Assembly (NCBI RefSeq): GCF_000688515.1 | Contig: NZ_JHZK01000014.1 | Location: 24,193 to 88,192 of the forward strand | Source of the DNA: Afifella pfennigii DSM 17143 | GTDB taxonomy: Bacteria; Pseudomonadota; Alphaproteobacteria; Rhizobiales; Afifellaceae | DNA length: 64,000 nucleotides | Direction of reading: 5' to 3' | Part shown: one piece after another, positions 28,768 to 37,498 of the stretch | How positions within the stretch are numbered: position 1 is the stretch's first letter | How the letters are laid out: the number at the start of each line of letters is the position of its first letter | Made by a program: the position numbers and the translations under genes | Notes under the pieces: model-generated | The model's database searches: none | What the model was told of the DNA's origin: nothing | What the model saw: the letters and a program-made list of their open reading frames with translations, nothing else

Positions 28768-29672
28768 TGCTCGCCGCCTTCTTCGACAGCATCCCGGCGA
28801 TGATCATCGCAACCGGCGCGCTGGTGGGCATCGCCGCCTCGCTCGTCGGCACCTTCCTCGTCCTGCGCGGCTCCTCGCTCCTGTCGGACGCCATCAGCCA
28901 TTCCATCGTCCTCGGCATCGTCGTCGTGTGGATGCTGACGGGGGCGCAAAGCGGGCCGGTGCAGCTCGTCGGCGCGGCGCTGACGGGGCTCCTTACCGTC
29001 TTCCTCACCGAGCTTCTCGCCGCCACCGGGCGGGTAAAGAACGACGCCGCCATCGGCCTCGTCTTCCCGGTGCTGTTTTCCATCGGCGTGCTGTTGCTCA
29101 ACGTCTATGCGCGCGACGTGCATATCGACCAGCACACGGTGCTTCTGGGCGAAATCGGTTTCGTCTGGCTCGATACCGTCAGTCTCGGCGGCTACGAGGT
29201 GCCGCAATCGCTGCTCTCCATGGGAGCCATGGCGGCTTTGAACCTCGTCTTCGTCACCCTCCTGTTCAAGGAGCTGAAGCTCGCCACCTTCGACCGGGCG
29301 CTCGCCGCCGCGCTCGGCTTCATGCCAGGGCTCCTGTTCTACGCCCTTCTGGCGCTGACCAGCGCCACAGCCGTCGCCGCCTTCGACGCGGTCGGGGCGA
29401 TCTTATTCATCGCCTTCGTCATCGTCCCACCCTCGGCGGCCTATCTTATCACCGACCGGCTGTGGCTGATGCTTCTCTTCGCAAGCCTCATCGCCGTCCT
29501 CTCCAGCTTCGCCGGCTACGGCGCGGCGGTGCTACTGGACGTTTCCATCGGCGGGATGATGGCGACGATGACCGGCCTCTTCCTGGTCCTGGCCTTCCTC
29601 TTCGGCCCACGCTACGGCCTCATCGCGCAGGGGCTGCGCCGTCGCCGCGCCGCCCTCGCGCAGGCCGTGTGA
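28767..29672 (+). CDS. sitD: Mn2+/Fe2+ ABC transporter permease
   Basis: 301 aa ABC-3 family permease. Its ATG overlaps the sitC stop (TGATG). It begins with hydrophobic helix IIATGALVGIAASLVGTFLV followed by LRGSSLLSDAISHSIVLG, the family signature, and later FDAVGAILFIAFVIVPPSAA for the ATPase-contact loop. About eight membrane helices are visible, and the C-terminus is short and basic. It forms the membrane channel with SitC. After it come 173 bases with no supported gene before the convergent TauE gene. Confidence 0.92.
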   Translation: MLAAFFDSIPAMIIATGALVGIAASLVGTFLVLRGSSLLSDAISHSIVLGIVVVWMLTGAQSGPVQLVGAALTGLLTVFLTELLAATGRVKNDAAIGLVFPVLFSIGVLLLNVYARDVHIDQHTVLLGEIGFVWLDTVSLGGYEVPQSLLSMGAMAALNLVFVTLLFKELKLATFDRALAAALGFMPGLLFYALLALTSATAVAAFDAVGAILFIAFVIVPPSAAYLITDRLWLMLLFASLIAVLSSFAGYGAAVLLDVSIGGMMATMTGLFLVLAFLFGPRYGLIAQGLRRRRAALAQAV

Positions 29673-29845
29673 AACAGGATCACGGAGAACGCCCAGAGCC
29701 TTCTGAGATGAAGTCGAAGAAGGACTGTTTCTCGGCCGCCGCGGCGAGCGGCAAGGAGGGGCTCGCGGCGCGATGCGGAGCATCGGGCAAGAGACCGGGC
29801 AAAGCGGGCGGCCGGCGCGCAAACCCGCCCATCGAACTGAAGGCG

Positions 29846-30610
29846 CTACATCGCGAAGGCGGTGCGGGCGAGCATGTTGGCGCCGAGGAGAAACAACAGC
29901 ACGAGGATGAAGCGGCGGAAGGTCGCCTGGGGCAGCCTCGCGCCCCAGGCATCGCCGGCCCAGACCCCGACCAGCACCGGTGCGACGCAAAGAAGAGCGA
30001 GGAGAAAGCGCTGCGCGTCGAGAAGCCCGATGGCCCAGAAGGAGCCTGAGACGAGGACGCCGAAGACGAGGAAGCACAGGCCGAGCGTGGCCACCATCAT
30101 CTGCCGCTCCACGCCCCGGCCGACGAGATAGATGACGAAGAGCGGGCCGTTGGCCGTGGTCAAGGCTCCGACGATGCCGGCGATGAAGCCGGTGGCGGCG
30201 CCGGCCGGCCTCTCCAAGTCGCCAGGCACGGCGATACGCGGATTGACGACGCTCAAGCCGACAAAGGCGAGAATGAAGAGGCCGAGCGCCATGGTGAGCG
30301 CCGCCGGCTCGATGGCATTGACGAAGAGCGCGCCGATGGGCACGCCCAGAAGCAGGCCGAGGAGGATCGGCCAGAATCGCATCAGCGTCGCCTTCGCCAG
30401 GCCCGAGCGGCCGTATTGGTAGACGTTGGCGAAGGGCAGGACGACGGCGTTGACGGCGAGCGCCAGATCGATCGGCACGATGAAGGGCGACATGGAGATC
30501 GTCACCAAGGGCAGGCCGAAGCCAGAGCCGCCCTTCACCAGGCCCCCGATGAAATAGACGAGAAGAAGCCCGAGCATTTCGGCGGGGCCGAGCCCCAGCC
30601 AGGCGCTCAT
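29846..30610 (-). CDS. TauE/SafE-family anion (sulfite/sulfonate) exporter
   Basis: 254 aa with about eight membrane helices. The two family half-repeats are visible: FIGGLVKGGSGFGLPLVTIS near the start and GFIAGIVGALTTANGPLF in the middle. TauE/SafE proteins export sulfite, sulfoacetate and similar anions, though many members are uncharacterised. Its ATG overlaps the tctA stop (ATGA), so its synthesis is tied to the TctCBA transporter and, further up, to the SDH-like complex. Export of an anion released during catabolism of the imported acid is the simplest contextual reading. Last gene of the 10-kb minus-strand operon. Confidence 0.85.
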   Translation of the reverse strand: MSAWLGLGPAEMLGLLLVYFIGGLVKGGSGFGLPLVTISMSPFIVPIDLALAVNAVVLPFANVYQYGRSGLAKATLMRFWPILLGLLLGVPIGALFVNAIEPAALTMALGLFILAFVGLSVVNPRIAVPGDLERPAGAATGFIAGIVGALTTANGPLFVIYLVGRGVERQMMVATLGLCFLVFGVLVSGSFWAIGLLDAQRFLLALLCVAPVLVGVWAGDAWGARLPQATFRRFILVLLFLLGANMLARTAFAM

Positions 30611-32112
30611 GCCGCCTCTTGCGCCAGGCGCGAGCGCCGCTCGCGCATCTCGTTGCGCACCAGGGCGACGAGGGAAAGGACGCTGACGGACCAGAAGAAC
30701 CAGGTGATCGGCCCACGGAAGAGGATATCGAAGCTACCGCCCGACATCAGCATCGCCTGGCGGAAATTGTCCTCCAGAAGCGGCCCGAGAATGAAGGCGA
30801 TGAGGAAGGGCGCCGCGGGCATGCGCACGCGCAGCATGAAATAGCCGAGCCAGCCCATCACGAACATGACGACGATATCGAAGATGGAGTTGTTCACCGC
30901 ATAGACGCCGAAGACGCACAGGACAAGCACGCCCGGAAACAACACCGAGCGCGGAATATCGGCGATGAAGCGGAAGAGGCGGATGGCGACCGAGCCGACG
31001 AAAAAGAGAAGCACGGAGCTCACCAGAAGGCCGAGGAACAGCGCGTAGATGATGTCGACATTGGCGATGAACATCATCGGCCCGGGCTGCAGGCCGTGGA
31101 TCATGAAGGCGCCGATGATGATGGCGGTGATGACGTCTCCGGGTACGCCGAGCGCCAGGAGCGGGATCAGCGTGGCGCCGGCGACGCCGTTATTGCCGGC
31201 TTCCGAAGCGGCGACGCCCTCAATCTCGCCCTTGCCGAAATTGTCCTTGCGGGGCGAGTTGCGCCGCGCCTCGCTGTAGGAAAGGAAGGCCGAGGGCGCG
31301 GCGCCGATGCCGGGAATGGAACCGAGGAAGACGCCGATCAGCGAGCCGCGCACGATCGATTTGAAGGAGCGCTTGTATTCCTCAAAGGTGGCGTGGTGCT
31401 GGCCGAGCGAGCGCACCTTGTCGTGGCCATCGCTCGGGTTCCAGACGAAGGAGATGATCTCCGGCAAGGCGAACAGGCCGATCAAGACGGCGATGAAGTT
31501 GAGGCCTCCCATCAGGTCCGGCTCGCCGAAGACGAAGCGTTCCGTGCCGTAGACGAGATCGAGCCCGATAGTCGCCAGAAGCAGCCCCAGGCAGGCCGAG
31601 ATCAGGCCCTTCAACAGGCTCGCGCCGGAGACGCCGGCGATGATGGTCAGCGAGAACAGGATGAGGGTGAAGAATTCCGGCGGCCCGAAGGAGAGCGCGA
31701 AGGAGGCGAGCCAGCCGGCGAAAAGGATGAGGGCGAGATTGGAGATGAGGTCGGCCGTGCAGGAGGCGTAGAGCGCCATGCCGAGCGCCTTGCCGGCCTT
31801 GCCCTGCTCGGCCAGCGGATAACCGTCGAGAACGGTGGCGCTGGAGGCCGGGGTGCCGGGCGTCTTGATGAGGATCGCCGGGATGGAGCCGCCGAAGATA
31901 CCCCCCTTGTAGACGCCCAGCAGCAGGAGGATGCCGTAGATCGGCTGCAGGGAAAAGGTGAAGGGAAGCGTGAGCGCCACGGCCATCGTCGCCGAGACGC
32001 CCGGAATGGCGCCGGCGAAGACGCCGACGACGATGCCGCCGAACAGCGCCGCCAGGCTCTGCCAATGGAAGACAAGCTGAAAGCCGAGCGCCAGGCTGTC
32101 CATCAAGCTCAT
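30607..32112 (-). CDS. Tripartite tricarboxylate transporter large permease TctA
   Basis: 501 aa, the usual TctA length, with about 11-12 membrane helices. Family signatures: ALFGGIVVGVFAGAIPGVSA near the N-terminus, GSIPAILIKTPGTPASSATV (the GxPxxxxxxxPG type loop), and in the second half GVFLGSIPGIGAAPSAFLSY plus LALGVPGD. It is the main channel of a binding-protein-dependent secondary transporter for carboxylates. It follows tctB by 10 bases and couples to the TauE gene. Confidence 0.93.
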   Translation of the reverse strand: MSLMDSLALGFQLVFHWQSLAALFGGIVVGVFAGAIPGVSATMAVALTLPFTFSLQPIYGILLLLGVYKGGIFGGSIPAILIKTPGTPASSATVLDGYPLAEQGKAGKALGMALYASCTADLISNLALILFAGWLASFALSFGPPEFFTLILFSLTIIAGVSGASLLKGLISACLGLLLATIGLDLVYGTERFVFGEPDLMGGLNFIAVLIGLFALPEIISFVWNPSDGHDKVRSLGQHHATFEEYKRSFKSIVRGSLIGVFLGSIPGIGAAPSAFLSYSEARRNSPRKDNFGKGEIEGVAASEAGNNGVAGATLIPLLALGVPGDVITAIIIGAFMIHGLQPGPMMFIANVDIIYALFLGLLVSSVLLFFVGSVAIRLFRFIADIPRSVLFPGVLVLCVFGVYAVNNSIFDIVVMFVMGWLGYFMLRVRMPAAPFLIAFILGPLLEDNFRQAMLMSGGSFDILFRGPITWFFWSVSVLSLVALVRNEMRERRSRLAQEAA

Positions 32113-32122
32113 GGTTTCGACC

Positions 32123-32614
32123 TCATGGCAGACGCACGAACTCGCCCTGCGGGATCGGTACCCCGGCGACGTGATAGAAGAAGGCGTAGGTGACGAGGGG
32201 CAGGCCGAAGGCGACGATGAGGCTCGTCACCCGGTAACGGGTGCGGATGAGAAGCGCCAGCAGCAGGAAGGCGAGAGCGGAGGCCCAGACCATGCCAAAG
32301 AGCGGAATGGCGATGTAATAGCCCGCCATCAAAAGGGCGAGCGCGCCGAGCCGCAGCCAGGCATCGGGACGCGGGCCGCCGGCCTCGCCGCTCTCCTCCG
32401 GCCGCGTGCGGCCGATGAGCTGCTGAGCGACCAGCAGGGCGCCGCCGAGAAACAGGCACCAGCCGATGATGGTCGGCCAGAGTATCGGCGACAGCACCAG
32501 GCTGCGCACGCTCTTCGGCGTGGAGATGCCGAAGGGGATGGCGGCGAAGACCAGCGCCAGGGCAAAGAGCATGACGCCGGCGCCCAGCCAGATGTTGCGA
32601 TGCAGCCTTGGCAT
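32123..32614 (-). CDS. Tripartite tricarboxylate transporter small permease TctB
   Basis: 163 aa with four predicted membrane helices: GAGVMLFALALVFAAIPFGI, ILWPTIIGWCLFLGGALLVA, a central hydrophobic pair, and a final helix before QGEFVRLP. The length and the SPILWPTIIGWCLF segment fit TctB. It is the small membrane subunit needed with TctA. It sits 63 bases after tctC and 10 bases before tctA. Confidence 0.85.
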   Translation of the reverse strand: MPRLHRNIWLGAGVMLFALALVFAAIPFGISTPKSVRSLVLSPILWPTIIGWCLFLGGALLVAQQLIGRTRPEESGEAGGPRPDAWLRLGALALLMAGYYIAIPLFGMVWASALAFLLLALLIRTRYRVTSLIVAFGLPLVTYAFFYHVAGVPIPQGEFVRLP

Positions 32615-32677
32615 GACAGCTCCCGGAAGGTCGCGGAGATGGCGGCGCGCGGCCGGGCCGACCGCGCGCCTTGAGCC

Positions 32678-33661
32678 TCAGCCTTCGATGCGCATGTCGA
32701 GATCGTCCACAAGCTTGCGGAAGGTCTCGTACTGGCCGTTGATGAAATCCTGCGATTCCTGCGGGTCCATCAGGCGGATGACCGAGCCGCGCTTGGTCAT
32801 CTGGTCGACGAAGGTCTCGTCGGCGGTCGCCTCGCTCAGCCAATCCCGCCAGGTCGCCGACACCTCATCCGGCAGGCCCTTCGGCCCGGCAATGCCGGTC
32901 CAGCCGACGAGCTGCTCCAGCTCCTCATGGCCGAGCGAGGAGGCGGTCGGCGCGTCGAAACCCTCCAGGGGCTCCGGCGTCGTGACCAGGAGCGGGCGAA
33001 GCTGCTCGTTGGCGACGAAGCTCGCAAGGGCGGAGGAATTGGTGCAGATGAAGGTCGCCGTGCCGGCGAGCACCGCGGTCGCCGCCTCGCCGCCGCCCTT
33101 CAGCGGGATATGCGTGGCGGTCTCCAGCGGGTTTTCCACGCCGAAGGAGTTCAGCACCATCGCCCCGGCCAGATGCAAGAGCGAGCCGACGCCGGAGGAG
33201 GAGAAGCTGACGCTCCCCGGCTCCGCCTTCGCCTTGGCGATGAGGTCGTCCATCGACTGGATGTCGGAGCTTTCGGCGACGGCGCAGACGACCGGGTTGA
33301 TCTCGTAGACGCCGACGAAGACGAAATCGTCCAGCGTATAGGGCAAGGTCGCCTTCATCGCCGGGTTGACGGTATGCGAGCCGACGCGCGCGGCCAGCAT
33401 GGTATAGCCGTCGGGATCGGCGTTGGCGACGGAGACGGAGCCCGTCGCGCCACCGGCGCCGGTCCGGTTCACCGTCAACAGGGGCTTGGGCATCAGCTTG
33501 CCCAGCGGCCCGGCGAGGGCGCGCGCGGAAATGTCGGTGGCGCCGCCCGCGCCATAGGGGATGACGAGCGTGACCGGGCGCTCCGGATACTGGGCCAGAG
33601 CCGGCCCGGTGAGCAGGGCGCCAAGCGCCCCCAAGGCGAGAAGTCGTTTCCAAGCTTTCAT
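32678..33661 (-). CDS. Tripartite tricarboxylate transporter binding protein TctC (Bug family)
   Basis: 327 aa from the ATG at 33661. The signal peptide KRLLALGALGALLTGPALAQ ends at ALA-QYPE. The mature N-terminus YPERPVTLVIPYGAGGATD is the Bug/TctC hallmark, and DGYTMLAARVGSHTVNP matches the next conserved strand. It captures the substrate in the periplasm for TctBA. Bug proteins bind many carboxylates (citrate, tartrate, glutamate, terephthalate, sulfolactate), so the ligand must come from context. The 124 bases upstream, between it and the hydro-lyase beta gene, show nothing clear, but an internal promoter is possible. Confidence 0.92.
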   Translation of the reverse strand: MKAWKRLLALGALGALLTGPALAQYPERPVTLVIPYGAGGATDISARALAGPLGKLMPKPLLTVNRTGAGGATGSVSVANADPDGYTMLAARVGSHTVNPAMKATLPYTLDDFVFVGVYEINPVVCAVAESSDIQSMDDLIAKAKAEPGSVSFSSSGVGSLLHLAGAMVLNSFGVENPLETATHIPLKGGGEAATAVLAGTATFICTNSSALASFVANEQLRPLLVTTPEPLEGFDAPTASSLGHEELEQLVGWTGIAGPKGLPDEVSATWRDWLSEATADETFVDQMTKRGSVIRLMDPQESQDFINGQYETFRKLVDDLDMRIEG

Positions 33662-33785
33662 CTTCTTCCTCCCAGTTCGCGCTCGCGAGGGAGCGCTTTT
33701 TCCCACGGCCGCCTTCGTGGCGGTCCGCCTTTGTAAGGGGGCATCTTGCCGGCAACGCCCCCTTCTCCAAGCCGCGGCTTTGCGG

Positions 33786-34463
33786 CTACATCACCTCCCG
33801 CTTGCGGTCGTCCGTCTCGCCGTAGCGATGCAGCGCCGGCGGTTTCAGCCCGTCGTAGAGCCGGGCGATGCGCTCGTTCACCAGGTCGCCCTGCTGGGCG
33901 AAGAGCGAGTTGCCGGCAAGGTCGCTGTCGACGATGAAGGGGCCGAAATTCTCAACCTCGAACATCCACATCGCCTGGGCGATGCCGAGCTCTTCCAGCC
34001 AATGGACCTCGCGCACCCGCTTGACGCCGCGGCCGAGAAGCGCGCCGGTGCCGTAGCCGACCGTGGTGAGATAGACGGCGCCGCGCGGGGAAAGCACCTT
34101 CTGATAATCCTCGCGCGGCATGCCCGCCTTGCCGATGACGATCTTGGTGCCGGTGCGGTCGAGCCATTCGGCCATGTACTTGGAGAAGCGGAAGCTCGCC
34201 GTCGCCGTGACGCCGCCGATGGCATAGCTGCCGTCCGGCTCCAGAGCGGCGGCGGGCGAGCAGTGGAAATTGGCGTTGCTGATCTCACAAAGCCCCTCCG
34301 GCAAAGGCTCGCCGCGCACCAGGACGCGCTCGTAGACGCCCTCGCGCGCGGTGTAGACGACGCCGTCCAGATAGACGACGGAGCCGAGCTGCAGCGCGGC
34401 GATATCCTGCGGCGAAGCGGGAAGCTTCAAGCGGACTTGTCTAAGGCCCTTTGGCTCGGCCAT
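33786..34463 (-). CDS. Class I fumarase/tartrate dehydratase-type hydro-lyase, beta subunit
   Basis: 225 aa from the ATG at 34463, inside the last 37 bases of the alpha gene. It matches the C-terminal swivel domain of class I fumarases and the TtdB subunit: VRLKLPASPQDIAALQLGSV at the start, LCEISNANFHCSPAAALEPD, GGVTATASFRFSKYM, IVIGKAGMPREDY (normally GKGG) and VGYGTGALLG. With the alpha subunit it adds or removes water across a C=C of a dicarboxylate such as fumarate, mesaconate or tartrate. The unusual start inside the alpha gene makes tight stoichiometric coupling likely. Confidence 0.85.
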   Translation of the reverse strand: MAEPKGLRQVRLKLPASPQDIAALQLGSVVYLDGVVYTAREGVYERVLVRGEPLPEGLCEISNANFHCSPAAALEPDGSYAIGGVTATASFRFSKYMAEWLDRTGTKIVIGKAGMPREDYQKVLSPRGAVYLTTVGYGTGALLGRGVKRVREVHWLEELGIAQAMWMFEVENFGPFIVDSDLAGNSLFAQQGDLVNERIARLYDGLKPPALHRYGETDDRKREVM

Positions 34464-35389
34464 TCGATCGTCTCCCGACGCATGTAGGGGGTGAACCATT
34501 GCGGGTCGCTGCGATAGGCGATCGACCCGTCGGCGGCGATGCGCGCCGTCGCCCGGCGCGAGGAAAGGCAGAAGGTGTGCACGCTCATCGGCATGCCGCC
34601 GGTATGGGTGAAGCCGACCTCGATATGACAATCGACCACCATGGAGGAGCCGACGAAGCCCATGGCGCCCATGCCGATGGAATTGCCGAGCTCCTTCAGC
34701 TCCAATTCCAGCTCGGCGATCTTGGGGTCCGGGTTGCGGTCGCCGACGGCGCGCAGGCAGGCGGCCTGCTTGCCGAGCTGCATGCAGGTGTCCTTGGAGC
34801 CGCCGAGGCCGACACCGACGATGGCCGGCTGGCAGGCAAGGCCGCGCTTGCCGAAGGCGATCAAGGTGTCGAGGAAGAAGCGCTTGATGCCGTCGATGCC
34901 GTCGCCGGGAAAGAGCATGCGGTAATCGGTGCCGAAGAGGCCGCCCTTGTGCACGGTGGTGATGTCGATCCAGTCGACGTCGGGCTCAAAGCTCCATTCC
35001 ACCTCCGGCGCGTTGATGCCGACATTGTTGTTGTGCTCGTTGCGCCAGAGCGGATGGACGCGATTGGGACGCAGCGGCACGTCGTGGGTGGCGCGCGCAG
35101 TGGCGGCGCGCAAAGCACGCTCAAAGCCGGTGAAGCCGCCGGAAAAGCGCGCCGCGTCGCCCACCTTCACCCAGTAGCGCGGCAGGCCGGTATCGGCGCA
35201 CATCGGCCGGCGGTCCTCCGTCGCGGTCTCGTAATTGTCCAGCATCGCCTTCAGGACGAAGGCGGAAAGGTCGCCCGTCTCCAGGTCGACCATCCCGCGG
35301 ATACCCTCCAGATAGTCCTCCGGAATGTCGATGGCGGCCTTCTTCATGATCTCGTAGGCCGCCTCCTCGATCGTGGCATTGTCGATCAT
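34427..35389 (-). CDS. Class I fumarase/tartrate dehydratase-type hydro-lyase, alpha subunit
   Basis: 320 aa. This is the [4Fe-4S]-binding half of a class I hydro-lyase. Cysteines placed like cluster ligands are Cys64 (PMCADTGLP), Cys202 (GSKDTCMQLG) and Cys274 (SVHTFCLSSRR). RPNRVHPLWRNEHNNNVGIN and VGVGLGGSKDTC are characteristic. The cluster activates a dicarboxylate for hydration or dehydration, and it is oxygen-sensitive in known enzymes. It follows the SDH-like flavoprotein by 13 bases, so the dehydrogenase product (an ene-dioate) is the obvious substrate for hydration. Fumarate itself is possible, but a modified fumarate fits the operon better. Confidence 0.87.
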   Translation of the reverse strand: MIDNATIEEAAYEIMKKAAIDIPEDYLEGIRGMVDLETGDLSAFVLKAMLDNYETATEDRRPMCADTGLPRYWVKVGDAARFSGGFTGFERALRAATARATHDVPLRPNRVHPLWRNEHNNNVGINAPEVEWSFEPDVDWIDITTVHKGGLFGTDYRMLFPGDGIDGIKRFFLDTLIAFGKRGLACQPAIVGVGLGGSKDTCMQLGKQAACLRAVGDRNPDPKIAELELELKELGNSIGMGAMGFVGSSMVVDCHIEVGFTHTGGMPMSVHTFCLSSRRATARIAADGSIAYRSDPQWFTPYMRRETIEWPSQRALDKSA

Positions 35390-35402
35390 CGCGCTTCCTC
35401 GC

Positions 35403-37151
35403 TCATTCGGCCGCCACGGGCGGCGCGCCCGCAGTTTCTTCGATCAAGGACTGGCCCGGACGCACGATGGAGAAGTCGACCGGCACCATCTCCAGCTCCA
35501 GCGCCTCGCCATCGGCGCGGATGCGCGTATAGGCGCTCGTGGCAAGCTCGCCCGTCTCCGGGAAATCCTCGCGGAAATGCGCCCCTCTGGAATCCTGGCG
35601 CGCCTCGGCGGCGAGCGCGATGACGTCGGAGATGGAAAGAAGGCTCTCCAGATTGAGCCAGTCGTGCCAGGTGAGGTTGAAGGCGCGGTCGCCATCGGCA
35701 AGACCGGTGGCGGCAAGGCTTGCCTGATGGCCGGCAATTTTCTGGCGCCCGCGCCGCAGGCCCTCGGCCGTGCGCAGGATACCGACATCGTCCCACATAT
35801 CCTGCCAGAGAAGCTCGCGCAGACCCATGAGGTCGCCGCGCGGCAGGGCGAAGGGTCGCTCGGCGCGGGCGATTGCGGCCTCCACGACGCTCTCGTCGGG
35901 ATCGCGAAAGGCGCTCTGGCGCGCCACGAAGGCGGCCATGGAATCGCCGGCGATGCCGCCATAGACGGTGGAATTGCCGACGCCGTTGCCACCCAGGCGA
36001 TTGGCGCCGTGGACGCCGCCGCAATCCTCTCCCGCCGCGTAAAGTCCCGGCGAGGCGGTGGAGCCGTCCATCTCAAACTCCACCCCGCCCATCATGTAAT
36101 GGGCCGTCGGCACCACCTCGACGCGCCCGCCGGCGAGGTCGAAGCCGCAATCGGCGCAGCGCTTGACCATGCCGGGAAAGCGCCTCGCCACGTTTTCCGG
36201 GCCGAGATGGGCCATCTCGATATAGACGCCGCCCATCGGCGTGGTGCGCCCGGCGCGCATCTCCGCATAGATGGCGCGCGAGACGACATCGCGGGTGGCG
36301 CGCTCGCCGGCCGCATCGTAGGCGGCCATGAAACGCTCGCCCTCGCCGTTGAGAAGATAGCCGCCGGCGCCGCGCAGCCCCTCCTCCAGCACGGTTCCGG
36401 TCATGCGCGTATCCGGCCCGCCCAAAAGCCCTGTGGGGTGGAACTGCACCATCTCCATGTCGCGCAGCGCCAGGCCGTAGCGCAGCGCCAGAGCCAGCCC
36501 GTCGCAGGATTTATCGCCCGAGGGCGTGTGGTAGAGATACATGGTCGGCCCGGCGCCGGTGCCGAGAAGCACCGCCTTGGCCTGGACCAGGCGATAAGCG
36601 CCGGTGCGGATATCGACGAGGAGCACGCCGGCAATGCCGGAACCGTCGGCGGCCGGGACGAGCTCGATGGCGCGGTGCTCCTCCAGGCGGCCGACATTGA
36701 GCGCCCAGACCTTTTCCATCAGCCGGTTGATGATCTCGATGCCGGTGAGGTCGCCCTTATGCACGGTGCGATCGAAGCTCTGGCCGGCAAAGGCCTTCTG
36801 GTGCAGCGTGCCGTCCGGGTTGCGATCGAAGAAGCAGCCGAGCTCGTTCTCAAGCTCGCGAATGCGTTCCACCGAGGTAACGCAGAGCTGCCAGGCAAGA
36901 TCCTGGCGCGGCAGCCATTTGCCGCCGACGATGGTGTCCATGAAATGCCGCTCGACGGAATCGCCAGGCGCCAGCGCCACGTTGTAGCCGCCCTGGACCA
37001 TGCGGGTGCAACCGCATTTGCCCAGAAGACCCTTGGTGGCGACGGTGACGGAAAGATCCGGATTGGCCTTCTTGGCGTGCAGCGCCGCAAACAGCCCCGC
37101 CCCGCCGGAGCCGAGGATAAGGATATCGGTCTTCAAGCGCTCCACCTGCAT
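35403..37151 (-). CDS. SDH/fumarate-reductase-like flavoprotein subunit
   Basis: 582 aa from the ATG at 37151 (overlap TGATG with the anchor gene). FAD-binding starts at TDILILGSGGAGLFAALHA. Catalytic residues of the SDH/FRD family are kept: His-Thr in VQFHPTGLLG, Arg in ATRDVVSRAIY, His in TAHYMMGGVEF and Arg in GANRLGGNGVGN. Two changes stand out. The His that covalently carries FAD (RSHT in E. coli SdhA) is Cys48 here (KCGCTRMVQGG), so FAD is probably not linked through His. The loop VTEG that contacts substrate reads LEEG, losing the Thr. It should oxidise a succinate-like dicarboxylate with electrons going to the Fe-S subunit and quinone, but the substrate is probably not plain succinate. 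Confidence 0.88.
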   Translation of the reverse strand: MQVERLKTDILILGSGGAGLFAALHAKKANPDLSVTVATKGLLGKCGCTRMVQGGYNVALAPGDSVERHFMDTIVGGKWLPRQDLAWQLCVTSVERIRELENELGCFFDRNPDGTLHQKAFAGQSFDRTVHKGDLTGIEIINRLMEKVWALNVGRLEEHRAIELVPAADGSGIAGVLLVDIRTGAYRLVQAKAVLLGTGAGPTMYLYHTPSGDKSCDGLALALRYGLALRDMEMVQFHPTGLLGGPDTRMTGTVLEEGLRGAGGYLLNGEGERFMAAYDAAGERATRDVVSRAIYAEMRAGRTTPMGGVYIEMAHLGPENVARRFPGMVKRCADCGFDLAGGRVEVVPTAHYMMGGVEFEMDGSTASPGLYAAGEDCGGVHGANRLGGNGVGNSTVYGGIAGDSMAAFVARQSAFRDPDESVVEAAIARAERPFALPRGDLMGLRELLWQDMWDDVGILRTAEGLRRGRQKIAGHQASLAATGLADGDRAFNLTWHDWLNLESLLSISDVIALAAEARQDSRGAHFREDFPETGELATSAYTRIRADGEALELEMVPVDFSIVRPGQSLIEETAGAPPVAAE

Positions 37152-37498
37152 CACACCACCCTCACCGCGAAGACGGCGCCGATGAGGAAGGCGGCCAGAA
37201 GGCTCGGCACGATCCAGCCGAGGCGGCTGTCGCCGGCGCGCTTCCAGGGATGCAGCTCCAGAAAGAGCAGGCGCGCGCCGAAGAAGAGATGCACGGCCAG
37301 AAGCACCACAAGCCCCCATTCGGCGAGCTTGAAGAGCGACATATCGGCGAGAGCCAGGAACTCGTCCAGCGCCGCCGCGCCCTGAAGCGCCAGAGCCAGG
37401 GCGAGGAAATGCAGCGGCAGGAAGGCGGCGAGCGCAAGACCCGACAGCCGGTGGCCGATGAAGGCCCAATAGGCCTGATGGCGACGATGCCCGCTCAT
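37151..37498 (-). CDS. SDH-like membrane anchor subunit (second)
   Basis: 115 aa, three membrane helices. Features typical of SDH/FRD cytochrome b anchors are HRLSGLALAAFLPLHFLALA (His-Arg-x-Ser near the quinone side, His in the helix) and LLAVHLFFGARLLFLEL (His and the GAR motif for haem and quinone binding). Its ATG at 37498 overlaps the stop of the first anchor gene (ATGA) and its own stop overlaps the flavoprotein start (TGATG). It anchors the enzyme and passes electrons to quinone. Confidence 0.8.
   Translation of the reverse strand: MSGHRRHQAYWAFIGHRLSGLALAAFLPLHFLALALALQGAAALDEFLALADMSLFKLAEWGLVVLLAVHLFFGARLLFLELHPWKRAGDSRLGWIVPSLLAAFLIGAVFAVRVV

Noticed and set aside
29673..29845. 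Small gene between sitD and the TauE gene
   Set aside because: Open frames exist on both strands but none has a ribosome site, homology or coding-like composition different from chance in GC-rich DNA.
30619..32193. A 524-codon open frame on the plus strand
   Set aside because: Antisense to TctA; the translated product is rich in Asp, Glu, Arg and Gly without any recognisable domain.
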